DNA from: an uncultured bacterium
GTDB lineage: Bacteria; Vulcanimicrobiota; Xenobia; Xenobiales; Xenobiaceae
Length of the DNA: 64,000 nt
Direction of reading: 5' to 3'
Assembly (NCBI GenBank): GCA_934644775.1
Contig: CAKUDB010000004.1
Coordinates: 62,001-126,000 of the forward strand
Each line of letters begins with the position of its first letter. Position 1 is the stretch's first letter. A program made the position numbers and the translations under genes. Below are positions 42,969 to 52,316 of the stretch, one piece after another. The notes under the pieces are model-generated. The model saw only the letters and a program-made list of their open reading frames with translations, was not told where the DNA came from and searched no databases.

Positions 42969-43730
42969 TTACATTCCGATAATATTGTAGCCGCAATCTA
43001 CGTGCAGTACTTCGCCAGTTATAGCTGAAGAAGCTTGGGAGAGTAAGAATACGGCGCTTTGTCCAACTTCGGCAGCGCTGACGCAGCGTTTAAGGGGGGC
43101 TCGCTCGCTGGTAACGTGGAGCATCTCAGTAAAGCCGTGGATACCTCTAGCAGAAAGCGTTTTGATAGCGCCGGCGGAAATGGCATTCACTCTAATATTC
43201 TGAGGGCCTAAATCGGCGGCCAAATAGCGTACGGAAGATTCTAAAGCCGATTTAGCTACTCCCATGACATTGTAGTTTTTAACTACTTTTTCTGCGCCGA
43301 AATAACTTAAAGAGACGACACTGCCCCCTTGGGCCATTAAAGGAGCGGCTCTTTTGGATAAAGCTACTAGAGAATAGACGCTAGTTTCCATGGCTGTCAA
43401 GAAGCCGCTGCGGGAAGTATCCACAAAGCGGCCCATAAGATCTTCACCTTTAGCAAAAGCTACCGAATGGACTAAAAAGTCTAACTGGCCCCATTGGGAT
43501 TCGATCTCTCGAAAGAGGGCGTCTAAACTGGTTTCATCGTTGACGTCGCAAGGCAAAATATAACTAGCTTGCAAACTTTCGGCTAAAGGACGCATACGTT
43601 TTTCGATAGCGCCGTTGAGGTAAGTAAAGCCCAACTCGGCTCCCTGCTCTTTGGCCTTTTCGGCAATTCCCCAAGCAATAGAGTTGGCATTAGCTAAACC
43701 GACGATTAAACCGCGTTTTCCTTGCAGCAT
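42969..43730 (-). CDS. fabI: Enoyl-[acyl-carrier-protein] reductase (NADH)
   Basis: 253 residues. It carries out the last reduction of each fatty-acid elongation cycle. It is a short-chain dehydrogenase with the FabI-type N-terminus GLIVGLANANSIAWGIA, LPCDVNDETSLDALF, LVHSVAFA, and the catalytic Tyr-x6-Lys pair in YNVMGVAK, preceded by LSYFGAEKVV. The C-terminus (ITGEVLHVDCGYNIIGM) is diagnostic of FabI. It is the promoter-proximal gene of a three-gene minus-strand operon. Confidence 0.96.
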   Translation of the reverse strand: MLQGKRGLIVGLANANSIAWGIAEKAKEQGAELGFTYLNGAIEKRMRPLAESLQASYILPCDVNDETSLDALFREIESQWGQLDFLVHSVAFAKGEDLMGRFVDTSRSGFLTAMETSVYSLVALSKRAAPLMAQGGSVVSLSYFGAEKVVKNYNVMGVAKSALESSVRYLAADLGPQNIRVNAISAGAIKTLSARGIHGFTEMLHVTSERAPLKRCVSAAEVGQSAVFLLSQASSAITGEVLHVDCGYNIIGM

Positions 43731-43824
43731 TTTTTAGCTCCTTTACAAAAAAATAAATGTGGCTTGCCCTTCAATTTTGGGCGGCCCTCTCCTCTAGAAA
43801 ATATGGGCTAAAAGATATGCTAAC

Positions 43825-43861
43825 TAAAAAAGAGCCCCTCCCTAAGGAGGCGCTCCCTTTT
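43825..43861 (-). terminator. Terminator of small-protein gene A
   Basis: Minus strand: GAGCGCCTCC / GGAGGGGCTC, one mismatch, 4-base loop, T6 run. Same design as the terminator of the paralogue at 44312. Confidence 0.75.
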
Positions 43862-43883
43862 AGTTAGCTAGGCTGATCAAAAA

Positions 43884-44147
43884 CTAGCTGCGAATGTATT
43901 CATCCCATTTGCCAAACATCTTGTCCTGAGTTTTAGCACGGTTGACGGTAACGTCCTGCTGGATCTCGAAGATCTTGGTCTGGGTGTCCTGGAGGATCTT
44001 CCAGCGGTTCATCTGGCTCTTCTGGGCATCAGCTGCAATAGCAGTGTAAATGCTCTGAGCATTCTGTTTGTCATTGGCTTTCATCTGAAGCATGCTAGCA
44101 ACCGTAGATTCTGTCATACCACCAAGAAGACTACCGACTAAATTCAT
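43884..44147 (-). CDS. Small helical protein A, paralogue of the gene at 44371
   Basis: 87 residues from the ATG at 44147, preceded by GGAGGT; an earlier in-frame ATG has no such site. No signal peptide. A short hydrophobic/Gly-rich N-terminus (NLVGSLLGGM) leads into a long amphipathic helix, probably coiled-coil: NAQSIYTAIAADAQKSQMNR, then ILQDTQTKIFEIQQDVTVNR, then TQDKMFGKWDEYI. About 80% of the last 60 residues are shared with protein B. Both have the same leader motif and their own terminator, which suggests high and independent expression. Resembles small type III secretion-type helical proteins only in size and shape. Function unknown. Confidence 0.75.
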   Translation of the reverse strand: MNLVGSLLGGMTESTVASMLQMKANDKQNAQSIYTAIAADAQKSQMNRWKILQDTQTKIFEIQQDVTVNRAKTQDKMFGKWDEYIRS

Positions 44148-44311
44148 AATATCTACCTCCGTAATCGGAAAAGTTTTTTTCTTGCCCATAGTATCACTCT
44201 AGTTAAATAAAAAGTAAAGGGCTGTTATAGAAAAATTCAAAAAATTTCAAAAAAAGCTCAATGAGGCTGACAGGCATTGGTAATACCCTCTTCCTATTGG
44301 GCAAAATAGGC

Positions 44312-44350
44312 AAAAAGGGAGCGTCTCCTTAAGGAGGCGCTCCCTTTTTA
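44312..44350 (-). terminator. Terminator of small-protein gene B
   Basis: 12-base arms GGGAGCGCCTCC / GGAGACGCTCCC (one mismatch), loop TTAA, with T5 on the minus strand. An A-tract on the other side also permits plus-strand use. Confidence 0.8.
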
Positions 44351-44370
44351 TTAGCTAGGCAAGTTGAGAA

Positions 44371-44607
44371 CTAGCCGCAGATATACTCATCCCATTTGCT
44401 AAACATTTTATCCTGGGTTTGGGCACGGTTGACAGTGACGTCTTGCTGGATTTCGAAGATCTTGGTTTGGGTATCCTGGAGGATCTGCCAGCGATTCATC
44501 TGGCTCTTCTGAGCGTCGGCTTGCATAGAAGTGTAGATGCTCTGAGCATTTTGGTAATCGTTAGCGGTCATTTGAGCGAGGCTAGCGGCCATAGTGAGAG
44601 TTCCCAT
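44371..44607 (-). CDS. Small helical protein B, paralogue of the gene at 43884
   Basis: 78 residues; GGAGGT precedes the ATG at 44607. The N-terminus (GTLTMAASLAQM) differs from protein A. The rest is nearly the same: NAQSIYTSMQADAQKSQMNR, ILQDTQTKIFEIQQDVTVNR and TQDKMFSKWDEYI. The 5' leaders are also alike, with GCAAGAAAAAAA, then TTACGGAGGTA before the start, so the duplication included the leader. Gln, Asp and Lys spacing suits an elongated coiled coil or a self-assembling filament unit. No family recognised. Confidence 0.75.
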   Translation of the reverse strand: MGTLTMAASLAQMTANDYQNAQSIYTSMQADAQKSQMNRWQILQDTQTKIFEIQQDVTVNRAQTQDKMFSKWDEYICG

Positions 44608-44817
44608 AATAATTACCTCCGTAAGGCTAGAATTTGTTTTTTTTCTTGCTCATATTATCTGACCACTTTTGTTCCAGGTAAATGGGTTTTATTTTAAGTA
44701 TCATGAACTGATATTAAAAAGAGCATAAAAGAGGGTAGATAAATATGCGGAGGCTAAATGGCAATTAAATAAACGATAAAGAGATTAAGAGATTGGCCTT
44801 TTGTGAGCTTCAGGCGG

Positions 44818-46236
44818 CTACTCAAAAGGAGTGCTGCCTATTTCAAAACAAGCTATCTCTCCTTGGGAGCCGCCTAAGTATAGGTATTTATCGTCGATAG
44901 TTAGTGGGCAAGAGGGGACAAAGGGCAGAGGATACTCTTTTTTTAACTGGCCCGATTCACTATCGATAACTAGAAGGGTTTGTTTTTCGGTAGCCGCCAA
45001 CACATTACCGTTCCAATACAAAGCTGGAGTAGAGAAGCGTAGGGGGCTTTGATAACGCCAGAGTAGCTGTCCACTTAAAGAAGATAAGGATATTATGTCA
45101 TTATCATTGATAAAAAAGCAGCGAGGCTTATGTAAGTCGAAACTGGGCTCGTTGATTAAGAGGCCTTGGGAATTGGTTTGCTCGCCTCTACCTTTAGTTT
45201 GGCCATAACGCCAAATCAATTTCGGCTTAAAATATTGACTACTTTCAGAGTCGGCACCCAAAGCGTAACAAAAGATTGGGCCTTCAGAGGCGGTAGCATA
45301 GAGAAAATTTCTAATTATGCGCAACGGCTGGCGAAAATTTCCTTTTCCTGAGTCTATTGTTTGGCTTATTGAAGAAGTTGGATCATTTAAGTCGATACTC
45401 CACAATTGGCCATTAGAACTGACAGCATAAAGGTATTCCGATTTTTTCTTGGTGAAAACTTGAATAGCCGGGGCGCTGATAAAGGGTTTGTCGCCGATTC
45501 GGTAACAGTCCAAGAGAGACCAATTTATAGAAGTACCGTCGGCGGTAAATTGAGTGATGATCCCATCTCCAGAAAGGCAAACGATATCATTCTCCCCCCG
45601 GCAAGGGGCACTGTAAGAGAGACGCGGCAGAGTCTTGAACTTTAAACGCAATAGCTGATTATGAAAATGTCTTTCTTCCACTTTCTCTTTAGCTTTGGCT
45701 ATAGCTTGGGCTGCTGTAAGACGCTCGGAATAATTGGAGAGTGATTCGTTAGATCTTTTTTTGCTTTCTTGGATAAGTCGGTCGTAAGGGAAAGGTAAGA
45801 TCCAGTGTTTGGTCTCTCCGCTAATCGTATCTAAACAATTTATAGAACAATCTTTAGCTACTGCTACTAAAGTATTGTCCAGATATAGTGGGGGGGAGCT
45901 TACGGGAGCGGTGATAGACTTATCCCATAGGGAAATACCGCTGACCATATCGTAGGAGGCTATTCGTCTAGCGAATAAAGAGCCGACGTTAAGTAGGCGA
46001 TTGTTGACGGCTAACCAGGCTATAGGCGCTTTAAAGTCTGCTTTCCACAGAGGGGTATCTCCCAAATAGAAGCGAGCGTAAGGAATATTTTGCTTATACT
46101 CTTCGGTTGCTAAAGGGGGAAGAGAAGGCTTGTCTACTTCGGAAAGATTTTTGGCCTTACTAGAGGAGGTTTGGAATGAGCAAACCACCAGGACGGCAAG
46201 AGAGAAAGCAATAGAGGAAAAGCTAAGTCTGGACAT
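44818..46236 (-). CDS. Exported PQQ-like beta-propeller protein
   Basis: 472 residues from the ATG at 46236; a TTG at 46263 would add nine residues and cannot be excluded. A signal peptide is present (SRLSFSSIAFSLAVLVVCSF). The mature protein has repeated PQQ/WD-like blades: IASYDMVSGISLWDKSI, INCLDTISGETKHW, AVSSNGQLWSIDLND, SSLSGQLLWRYQSPL and LVIDSESGQLKKEYPL, making seven or eight blades. A helical insertion lies at ~165-205. The fold resembles BamB and PQQ-binding-like proteins, but residues for PQQ binding are not identifiable. A role in envelope assembly near bamA is possible but only suggested by the neighbourhood. Confidence 0.75.
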   Translation of the reverse strand: MSRLSFSSIAFSLAVLVVCSFQTSSSKAKNLSEVDKPSLPPLATEEYKQNIPYARFYLGDTPLWKADFKAPIAWLAVNNRLLNVGSLFARRIASYDMVSGISLWDKSITAPVSSPPLYLDNTLVAVAKDCSINCLDTISGETKHWILPFPYDRLIQESKKRSNESLSNYSERLTAAQAIAKAKEKVEERHFHNQLLRLKFKTLPRLSYSAPCRGENDIVCLSGDGIITQFTADGTSINWSLLDCYRIGDKPFISAPAIQVFTKKKSEYLYAVSSNGQLWSIDLNDPTSSISQTIDSGKGNFRQPLRIIRNFLYATASEGPIFCYALGADSESSQYFKPKLIWRYGQTKGRGEQTNSQGLLINEPSFDLHKPRCFFINDNDIISLSSLSGQLLWRYQSPLRFSTPALYWNGNVLAATEKQTLLVIDSESGQLKKEYPLPFVPSCPLTIDDKYLYLGGSQGEIACFEIGSTPFE

Positions 46237-46263
46237 AATCTTGCCGCTACCTTTCTTCCCCAA

Positions 46264-46687
46264 GCGAGTACGTTCCTGGCCAGCAACTATTTCTACTATG
46301 AAGGATAGGCCCAGAGGGTAGCGAAAAAGGGCGGGATTTTGTAGAAAATTTTGTTAGGCTTTCAGTTGTCAGTTAAGGTAGCAAAACTCGTTACTACGTA
46401 TGATTTCGTCTTAAAGCTCTGCTTAGTTCCGAAGTATTTTCGGATCTAACACTGAATGTAGACCATATGTGGGAAAATAGGCCATTAGTCCCGAAAAAAA
46501 ATACGGATAGTAAAGGCTGAAACGAGCTTTAGGCGGCCCCCATTATTGGTGAGAATATAAGGGGCAAGCTGGAGAGCTATAAAATTTTTATAAAAAGAGA
46601 GCTGGCTGAGGAGGCTTTCGGTTTTTTTACCGTAAAACTCACGGCTTCGGCAGCAGTCGTATTTCGCTTTTTGTTTGGAGGAATTAG
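46264..46687. other. Intergenic region upstream of bamA
   Basis: 424 bases between divergent genes without a convincing ORF. It contains a TCCGAA/TTCGGA hairpin (46428-46444) and an AT-rich palindromic stretch around 46580-46600. No clear promoter pair was recognised. GGAGG lies just before the bamA ATG. Confidence 0.3.
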
Positions 46688-49600
46688 ATGAGGAACGCAC
46701 TCGGACATGTCTTGTCAGCAGCAGTGCTTGTAGGCAGCTTCGGGACTTCTCTTCCCGCATTTGCGGAAAGTTTGCCCGACAGTACAACAGGAAGTCCGGC
46801 CGATCCCATACCGGCTGTTGTCAAGACGGGAGTCGATTTTAACTACGATTATTCTGTCGGCGGCAAGGCTCGTGTTTTAGCTGCTCAGGGCCAGTCTGAA
46901 AAATGCGAATACGTACAGCCGCGTATTCTTAAGTTGGTCGCTTCCGACGGAATGGCCGAGTCCGAAGCTGCTGGCGAGGTCGTCTCCGTTTCTGAAGCAG
47001 AAGCTCAAAATAAGGCGGCTGCTGTGTCTGCTACTTCCGAAAGTTTAAGCCGCTCGGTTGAAGCTCAAGCTCATTCCAAAAATGGGGGTAAATCCAAGTT
47101 GGAAAGAGCTAAGGCTAAGTTGGCTCAGAGTCGAGCGGCCAGGAAGTCGGCCTCTTCTAAGTCTCAAGTAAAAACTTTAGCCAGCCAGCCTGCCGCCCAA
47201 CACCAGAGCGTCGCTTCTGCTGAGCCCAAAGTCCAAACTCAAGGCGAGGCTATCGAAGAAGCCCAGGCTAAAACTGAAAATAGCGGAGCTGCCCTTAGTA
47301 ACGAAGCTCAGCCCCAAGAAGCTGCCGATCAATCTCCCAAGCATAGCGAAGTGGTGACCGCTCAAGCTTCTGTTGACACCCCATCTGCCGAAGCTAAAGA
47401 GGCTGAATCTGCTGGCACACCCACCGAAAAAGGCTCGGTCGACGAAGTTAAAAAAGACCAAGAAACTGTAAAAAGTGCGGAGCCAACTGCCGCCGAAGGG
47501 ACTTCGACCGAAAATAAAGGGGCCGCTCCCTTGTCTCCCATTTTTAGTGGTACTGTCGAAGCTATCACCGATAGCTCTTTGCGTATTGCTGGGGTCAGCA
47601 GTAGTGGCGAGCCTTTAAGTTTAGACTTTATTGTTGACAATAATAGTCAGATGGCTGAAGGTATTAAGATCGGCGACAGCTTATCGGTCTTTTACGAAGT
47701 CTCAGAGAATGGCGGCTTCAGAGTTACTTCAGCTAGATACTTTTCTGGCGAAGCTCCCAAGAATATCTTCCCTGGAGATATACCCTCGGAATTAGTTGGC
47801 GACAAGAGTGCCATCTCAGATGAGAGCAACAATGGCGGATTAGAAGACGCCGATGTGCCTAAGGTCGTTAGCATTGAAGTCGAAGGCAATAAGACGGTCT
47901 CTTCTGAAGAAGTTTTGCAAATAATTTCTACTCGTATTGGCGATCCTTTGCTAGAGCCGCGTATTCGCCGCGATATGCAGGCTATATATGATAGCGGTTA
48001 TTATACCGATGTGCGTTTAGATACTCGCTATACTTCTGACGGAGTTCGGGTCATCTTCCGCGTTTTGGAAAACCCCGTCGTCGAAGAGATCATTTTAGAG
48101 GGCAACAACGTAGCTTCTACTGAGAAGTTGCGCTCTCTTATGCAGTTAGAGACGGGTAAGGTTCTCAATACTCGAGTTTTACAAAACGACTTACAGTCTA
48201 TCAATAAATATTACAACGAAGACTTAGGCTACACTATTAGCCCTTCTCACGTTACTAAGCTCGATTTTAATGGTGGGAAGCTAACTTTAACTTTGGCTGA
48301 CGGTATCATTGTTAAAGAAGTAAAAGTTGAAGGGGTGACGGTCTTCCCTCACGATCAGATCGCTTCTATGATCACTCTCAAGCCGGGCGATCTTTTTAAT
48401 CGCAATACTTTGCGTACCGATACGGAAAAGATTTCCGCCCTCTATGATGAGAAGCAGTATATTTTAGATACGATTAAGCCTTCGGTCGACGTTGAGACTG
48501 GCGTCGTTACCGTCAATGTGGTTGAAGCCGTACTTCAGGAGATTAAGCTGGCCTGGACTGGAACTAGCGCTAGTAAACACCGTACCAAAGACGAAACGGT
48601 ATTGCGCAACATCCGTACTAAGCCCGGCGAGGTAATGCGTCGCGATCGTATCCAAAAAGATCTCGAGCGCTTGAACAACTTAGGTTTATTTAAAAAGGTG
48701 GAACCTGAAGTTGAGCCGGGTGCCGCTCCTGGTCAAGCCATCTTGGTTCTCAATATCGAAGAGCAGAAGACCGGTTTAGCTACTGTCGGTGTAGGTTACG
48801 CTGGCGGTGGCTCCGGCGCTGTACGTCCGGGCATTACCGGCGCTATCTCTTATTCAGAGCGCAACTTATTTGGTGAAGGCAAACAGGTTTCGGTTAACTT
48901 GCAGCGCGGCGCTCAGATTGGCGCTTACAGTATCTCTTACTACGATCCGGCTATCAACTCGGCTCAAGATTCTATCGGCGTATCCGCTTATTATAACAGC
49001 GTAGACGATCTGGAACAGCAAGTTACTGGTGCCGACTACGGTACTTATGCCTATTACGATCAGGAAGTTTATGGCGCTACCGTAACCTATGGCCATCCTT
49101 TCTCTGACGATTTCCGCGGTTTCGTAACTTTGCGTCATGAAACGATCAATCTGACTATGTCTGGCAAGTCTTTATATGTACCTATCGGTTTGGGCAAAGG
49201 TGATTTGAATGCTGTCGGTTTATCGACCCTTTACGATACTCGTGACGACGTCTTTAGCCCCCACAAGGGAAGTTATGCCAATGTAGCCTTAACTTTTGCC
49301 GGCTTTGGTGGAGATTACAATTACAATAAACTAACCTTAGAAGGTCGCCACTACGTACCTTTGACTAAGCGCTCCACTTTAGCTTTGCGAGGTATGTACG
49401 GTACGGTTGGTAACGGAGCTCCCGCTTCTGAATACTTCTATGCTGGCGGTACTGATACTTTGCGCGGCTATCAGGACAACTCTATGTTCGGTAATAGGGT
49501 TATATTGCTTAATGCCGAGTATCGTTTCCCCATTGGTAATATTAAGATGCTCAGCGGTGCCGTTTTTGTAGATGCCGGTAATGCTTGGATCTCTGGCTAC

Positions 49601-49741
49601 AAGTCTAATGAGCTTTATACTGACGCCGGTATCGGCTTGCGCATTGTCTTCCCCAACTTGGGCTTAGGCGTTATACGTATAGATTACGCCTTCGGTAAAG
49701 ACGGCTCTCGCTCTAGTATTGGTATAGGTCAGTCCTTCTAA
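46688..49741 (+). CDS. bamA: Outer-membrane assembly factor BamA/Omp85 with long N-terminal extension
   Basis: 1017 residues; GGAGGAATTAG precedes the ATG. A signal peptide spans 1-27. Residues ~75-275 are Ala/Glu/Lys/Ser-rich and disordered. Residues ~277-345 look like an OB-type domain (FSGTVEAITDSSLRIAG, KIGDSLSVFYEV), reminiscent of DUF5666. Four POTRA domains follow, at about 387-460, 461-537, 538-612 and 613-690 (e.g. VVSIEVEGNKTVSSEEVLQI). The barrel from ~700 has RNLFGEGKQVSVNLQRGAQ, ... DTLRGYQDNSMFGNRV (VRGY-like L6 loop), and ends in a terminal Phe. It inserts outer-membrane proteins. E. coli BamA is ~810 residues; the extra part is the N-terminal extension. Confidence 0.93.
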   Translation: MRNALGHVLSAAVLVGSFGTSLPAFAESLPDSTTGSPADPIPAVVKTGVDFNYDYSVGGKARVLAAQGQSEKCEYVQPRILKLVASDGMAESEAAGEVVSVSEAEAQNKAAAVSATSESLSRSVEAQAHSKNGGKSKLERAKAKLAQSRAARKSASSKSQVKTLASQPAAQHQSVASAEPKVQTQGEAIEEAQAKTENSGAALSNEAQPQEAADQSPKHSEVVTAQASVDTPSAEAKEAESAGTPTEKGSVDEVKKDQETVKSAEPTAAEGTSTENKGAAPLSPIFSGTVEAITDSSLRIAGVSSSGEPLSLDFIVDNNSQMAEGIKIGDSLSVFYEVSENGGFRVTSARYFSGEAPKNIFPGDIPSELVGDKSAISDESNNGGLEDADVPKVVSIEVEGNKTVSSEEVLQIISTRIGDPLLEPRIRRDMQAIYDSGYYTDVRLDTRYTSDGVRVIFRVLENPVVEEIILEGNNVASTEKLRSLMQLETGKVLNTRVLQNDLQSINKYYNEDLGYTISPSHVTKLDFNGGKLTLTLADGIIVKEVKVEGVTVFPHDQIASMITLKPGDLFNRNTLRTDTEKISALYDEKQYILDTIKPSVDVETGVVTVNVVEAVLQEIKLAWTGTSASKHRTKDETVLRNIRTKPGEVMRRDRIQKDLERLNNLGLFKKVEPEVEPGAAPGQAILVLNIEEQKTGLATVGVGYAGGGSGAVRPGITGAISYSERNLFGEGKQVSVNLQRGAQIGAYSISYYDPAINSAQDSIGVSAYYNSVDDLEQQVTGADYGTYAYYDQEVYGATVTYGHPFSDDFRGFVTLRHETINLTMSGKSLYVPIGLGKGDLNAVGLSTLYDTRDDVFSPHKGSYANVALTFAGFGGDYNYNKLTLEGRHYVPLTKRSTLALRGMYGTVGNGAPASEYFYAGGTDTLRGYQDNSMFGNRVILLNAEYRFPIGNIKMLSGAVFVDAGNAWISGYKSNELYTDAGIGLRIVFPNLGLGVIRIDYAFGKDGSRSSIGIGQSF

Positions 49742-49852
49742 ACGCCTTTCGTTACCACTACTTATCTTATTAGCAATAACTTAGTAATAACTCCCATTTC
49801 TTTGATGGGGAGCAAGTTCCCAAGAACCCTCAAAGGAGGTTCAGGTTTTAAT

Positions 49853-50854
49853 ATGTCTGAGATTGATTTGAGTAAGACCGCTGCCGACGGCGTAGCTACT
49901 GAAGAGAACAGCGAATCGGCCGCTCCTTCTGGCGGCAATAAGAAGAAAACTGTTGCTATAATCGCTATTATCGTGGCTTTAATCTTAGTTGGCGTAGGTA
50001 CTTGGATGTTTTTGAGTCCTAGCGGTATGATGTCTTCTCCGGCTAAAAAGGTCGGTTGTATCGACGCTTCGGCTATCTACGCTCTCGATGAATTTAAAAA
50101 TGCGGAAAAGCAAATCGCCGATTTTGCTGAGAAAAAGAACAAAGAATTTGAAAAAGCTGTCTCCGAAAAGAATGGCAAGGAAGGATCCGAAACTGAGCTT
50201 CAACTCCTTTATAGCAAGCTCCAAGGCGAAGTTGAAGTTAATCGCAACAAGATCATTTTGCCTTTAAATAACCGAGTTTCGGCAGCTATCGCTTCTGTGT
50301 CTGCCAGTAAGGGCTTAAATGTTGTACTCGATAAGCGTATCGTCGTTTGTGGCGTCCCCGATATTACCGAAGATGTGAAAAAGCTCTTCCAGCAAAAAGG
50401 CGAGCTTAAACTCCCTGCCGAGGAAGATACTAACGATTCTCCCGTAGCCTATTTTGATCAAGGTATTGTACGCAAACTTAAGGTTTTCGGTGAAGTAGAT
50501 ATTAAATTGAGCCAAGCTCGTGCTGATATGATGCGCGAATACGAGAAGAAAGCTCCCAGCCTTTCCGCTTCCGAGCGTGAGGCTTTGCAGCGCGAGATGT
50601 CGGCCCGTTTTGAGGCTCTCAGTCAGCAGCAGTATGCTCCCCTTTATCAGAAGGTCAACAATTCTGTAAATAAAGTTGCCAAAGATTTAGGTATCTCTTT
50701 AGTCCTCAATAAGCAAACCGTTATGTATGGTGGCCGCAATATTACCGACGAGGTAATTGATACTTTCAACGCCAGCTTGAGCAACGACGCTGCCGAGGCA
50801 GCTCCTGCCGCCGATAGTAAGGCCGCTGCCAAGGACGCGAAAGCTTCCAAGTAA
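49853..50854 (+). CDS. Double OmpH/Skp-like protein with N-terminal membrane anchor
   Basis: 333 residues from the ATG at 49853 (AAAGGAGG ends 12 bases upstream; the frame is open from 49802). A short cytoplasmic tail leads to one membrane helix (TVAIIAIIVALILVGVGTWM). Two consecutive OmpH-like units follow: GCIDASAIYALDEFKNAEKQ ... GLNVVLDKRIVVCG-PDITEDV, and VAYFDQGIVRKLKVFGEVDI ... GISLVLNKQTVMYGGRNITDEV. Skp chaperones bind unfolded outer-membrane proteins in the periplasm and are ~160 residues; here two are fused and tethered. It directly follows bamA. The tail is Ala/Lys-rich. Confidence 0.82.
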   Translation: MSEIDLSKTAADGVATEENSESAAPSGGNKKKTVAIIAIIVALILVGVGTWMFLSPSGMMSSPAKKVGCIDASAIYALDEFKNAEKQIADFAEKKNKEFEKAVSEKNGKEGSETELQLLYSKLQGEVEVNRNKIILPLNNRVSAAIASVSASKGLNVVLDKRIVVCGVPDITEDVKKLFQQKGELKLPAEEDTNDSPVAYFDQGIVRKLKVFGEVDIKLSQARADMMREYEKKAPSLSASEREALQREMSARFEALSQQQYAPLYQKVNNSVNKVAKDLGISLVLNKQTVMYGGRNITDEVIDTFNASLSNDAAEAAPAADSKAAAKDAKASK

Positions 50855-50867
50855 TTGAGGTGTTTTT

Positions 50868-52307
50868 ATGCAGTTTTTTTCTGTTCCTAATTTAAAACGT
50901 ACAGGTCTGTGGCTGGGAGTGTGCGCCCTTTTGGCTTGTGGCGCTCTAGCTACTCGTACAGAATTGGTGGAAATGGCCTGCGCTCAGGAGACGGCCTCGG
51001 AAAAAACTGCTACTTCTGGCGAGGCTAAGGAAAAATTTACCGAGTTAGCTGTGGTAGACTTTGAAAAGCTACTTAAAGATCGTCCCGACTACGAGCGCAT
51101 TACTCAGCTCGACGAGCAAATCCGTTTGCTGCAGCAAGAACTAGATTTTTTGCCTTTGGCCGATCGTAAGCGCAAAGTCGATTCCGGGCGCAAACGTATG
51201 GAGCGCGAGGTAGAAAAGGCTCGCAACGAATTGCAAGCCGAGTCGGATCGGATTGGCAATGAACTAAGGAATTTTCGCAATAATCTGACTGGTCAGCTTG
51301 AGCAAGAGAGTAAAGCTCTTAACGAGCACTATCAAAATGTTTTGCGTCAGAGGGTGGCCGCTTTAGCTCCCCAGGCTCCACCTCAAGTGCCTGAAGATGT
51401 GCGCCAACGCATGGATAGCTTCTTAAGCGATTTGGCTGGAGTGCGCCAACAGCGCATCTCTGCCAAACGTTTGGAGTTAGAGCGCATTATGCAAAACAAC
51501 TTGGAAAGTGCTCGCACTTCCATGGACGATCGCTTAGCAGAATATGATAGCTCTTTAATGCAAGAAAATCAGGAAAAGCGAGTCAACCTGCAGTTGCAAT
51601 TGCAAACGGCAGCCAATGCTGAAGAAGAATCGGCTATCCAAGATAAATTGGCCGCCCTCGGAGACGAAGAGACCGCCAAAAAGGCTACCAAGCGCGACGA
51701 GCTTGCAGCCGAATATAAGAGTCTGGAAGCTGACGAGCGGGCCAAGGTTAATTCTCAAATGAAGGCCTTTGAAGCCTCGTTAGATGAGGAAACTAAAGCT
51801 AAGGCTACTGCCGAGCGGAATCGCCTTTTAAAAAATGTACAAGTATCTTCTCCTAAGGCAAATCAAGCTGAAGTTGAAGCTCAAATAGCTAAGATAAAAT
51901 CTGCTGTCAATAGCGAAATGGAAGCAAAAAAAGCCGAAATGACGGCTGCTATGCAGAAAAAATCTGAAGAAGCTCAACGCAGTATGGAGCAAAAACAAGC
52001 TGTTTTGGAAAAACGTTTGCGAGCTACTCAAAAGCAATTAGAGGCTATGGTCAGCAGTTCTTCCAAAGACGTCAGCGATGAAACTCGCCAAAAGATGGAC
52101 GACATCAAAGCTAAGATCGCCGACTTACAAAAGCAGCGTCAAGAACTTTATGATAGTATGGCTGACGATTTGCGTGAAATAGTGGCCAAGATCGCTGCCG
52201 AGAAAGAGGGGCAGCCCTCCGTTATAGGCGCTTATGTAGTCAATATCGATTGTTTAGATCTTACCGACAAAGCCATGCTTGCCTTGGAAAAAGAGGACCA
52301 ACATTAG
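50868..52307 (+). CDS. OmpH-like protein with giant coiled coil, probable lipoprotein
   Basis: 479 residues; TTGAGGTG precedes the ATG. The signal sequence ends in a lipobox-like ALLACGALA, and the early Cys could be lipidated. After ~60 residues comes AVVDFEKLLKDRPDYERITQ, the OmpH N-strand and helix. Then ~330 residues of heptad-rich, highly charged coiled coil (about 80-430), much longer than the two helices of Skp. The C-terminal strand GAYVVNIDCLDLTDKAMLAL matches the OmpH end. It is therefore a Skp-like protein with very extended tentacles, or a periplasm-spanning rod. It is third in the bamA run. Confidence 0.75.
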   Translation: MQFFSVPNLKRTGLWLGVCALLACGALATRTELVEMACAQETASEKTATSGEAKEKFTELAVVDFEKLLKDRPDYERITQLDEQIRLLQQELDFLPLADRKRKVDSGRKRMEREVEKARNELQAESDRIGNELRNFRNNLTGQLEQESKALNEHYQNVLRQRVAALAPQAPPQVPEDVRQRMDSFLSDLAGVRQQRISAKRLELERIMQNNLESARTSMDDRLAEYDSSLMQENQEKRVNLQLQLQTAANAEEESAIQDKLAALGDEETAKKATKRDELAAEYKSLEADERAKVNSQMKAFEASLDEETKAKATAERNRLLKNVQVSSPKANQAEVEAQIAKIKSAVNSEMEAKKAEMTAAMQKKSEEAQRSMEQKQAVLEKRLRATQKQLEAMVSSSSKDVSDETRQKMDDIKAKIADLQKQRQELYDSMADDLREIVAKIAAEKEGQPSVIGAYVVNIDCLDLTDKAMLALEKEDQH

Positions 52308-52316
52308 GAGGTCGCG

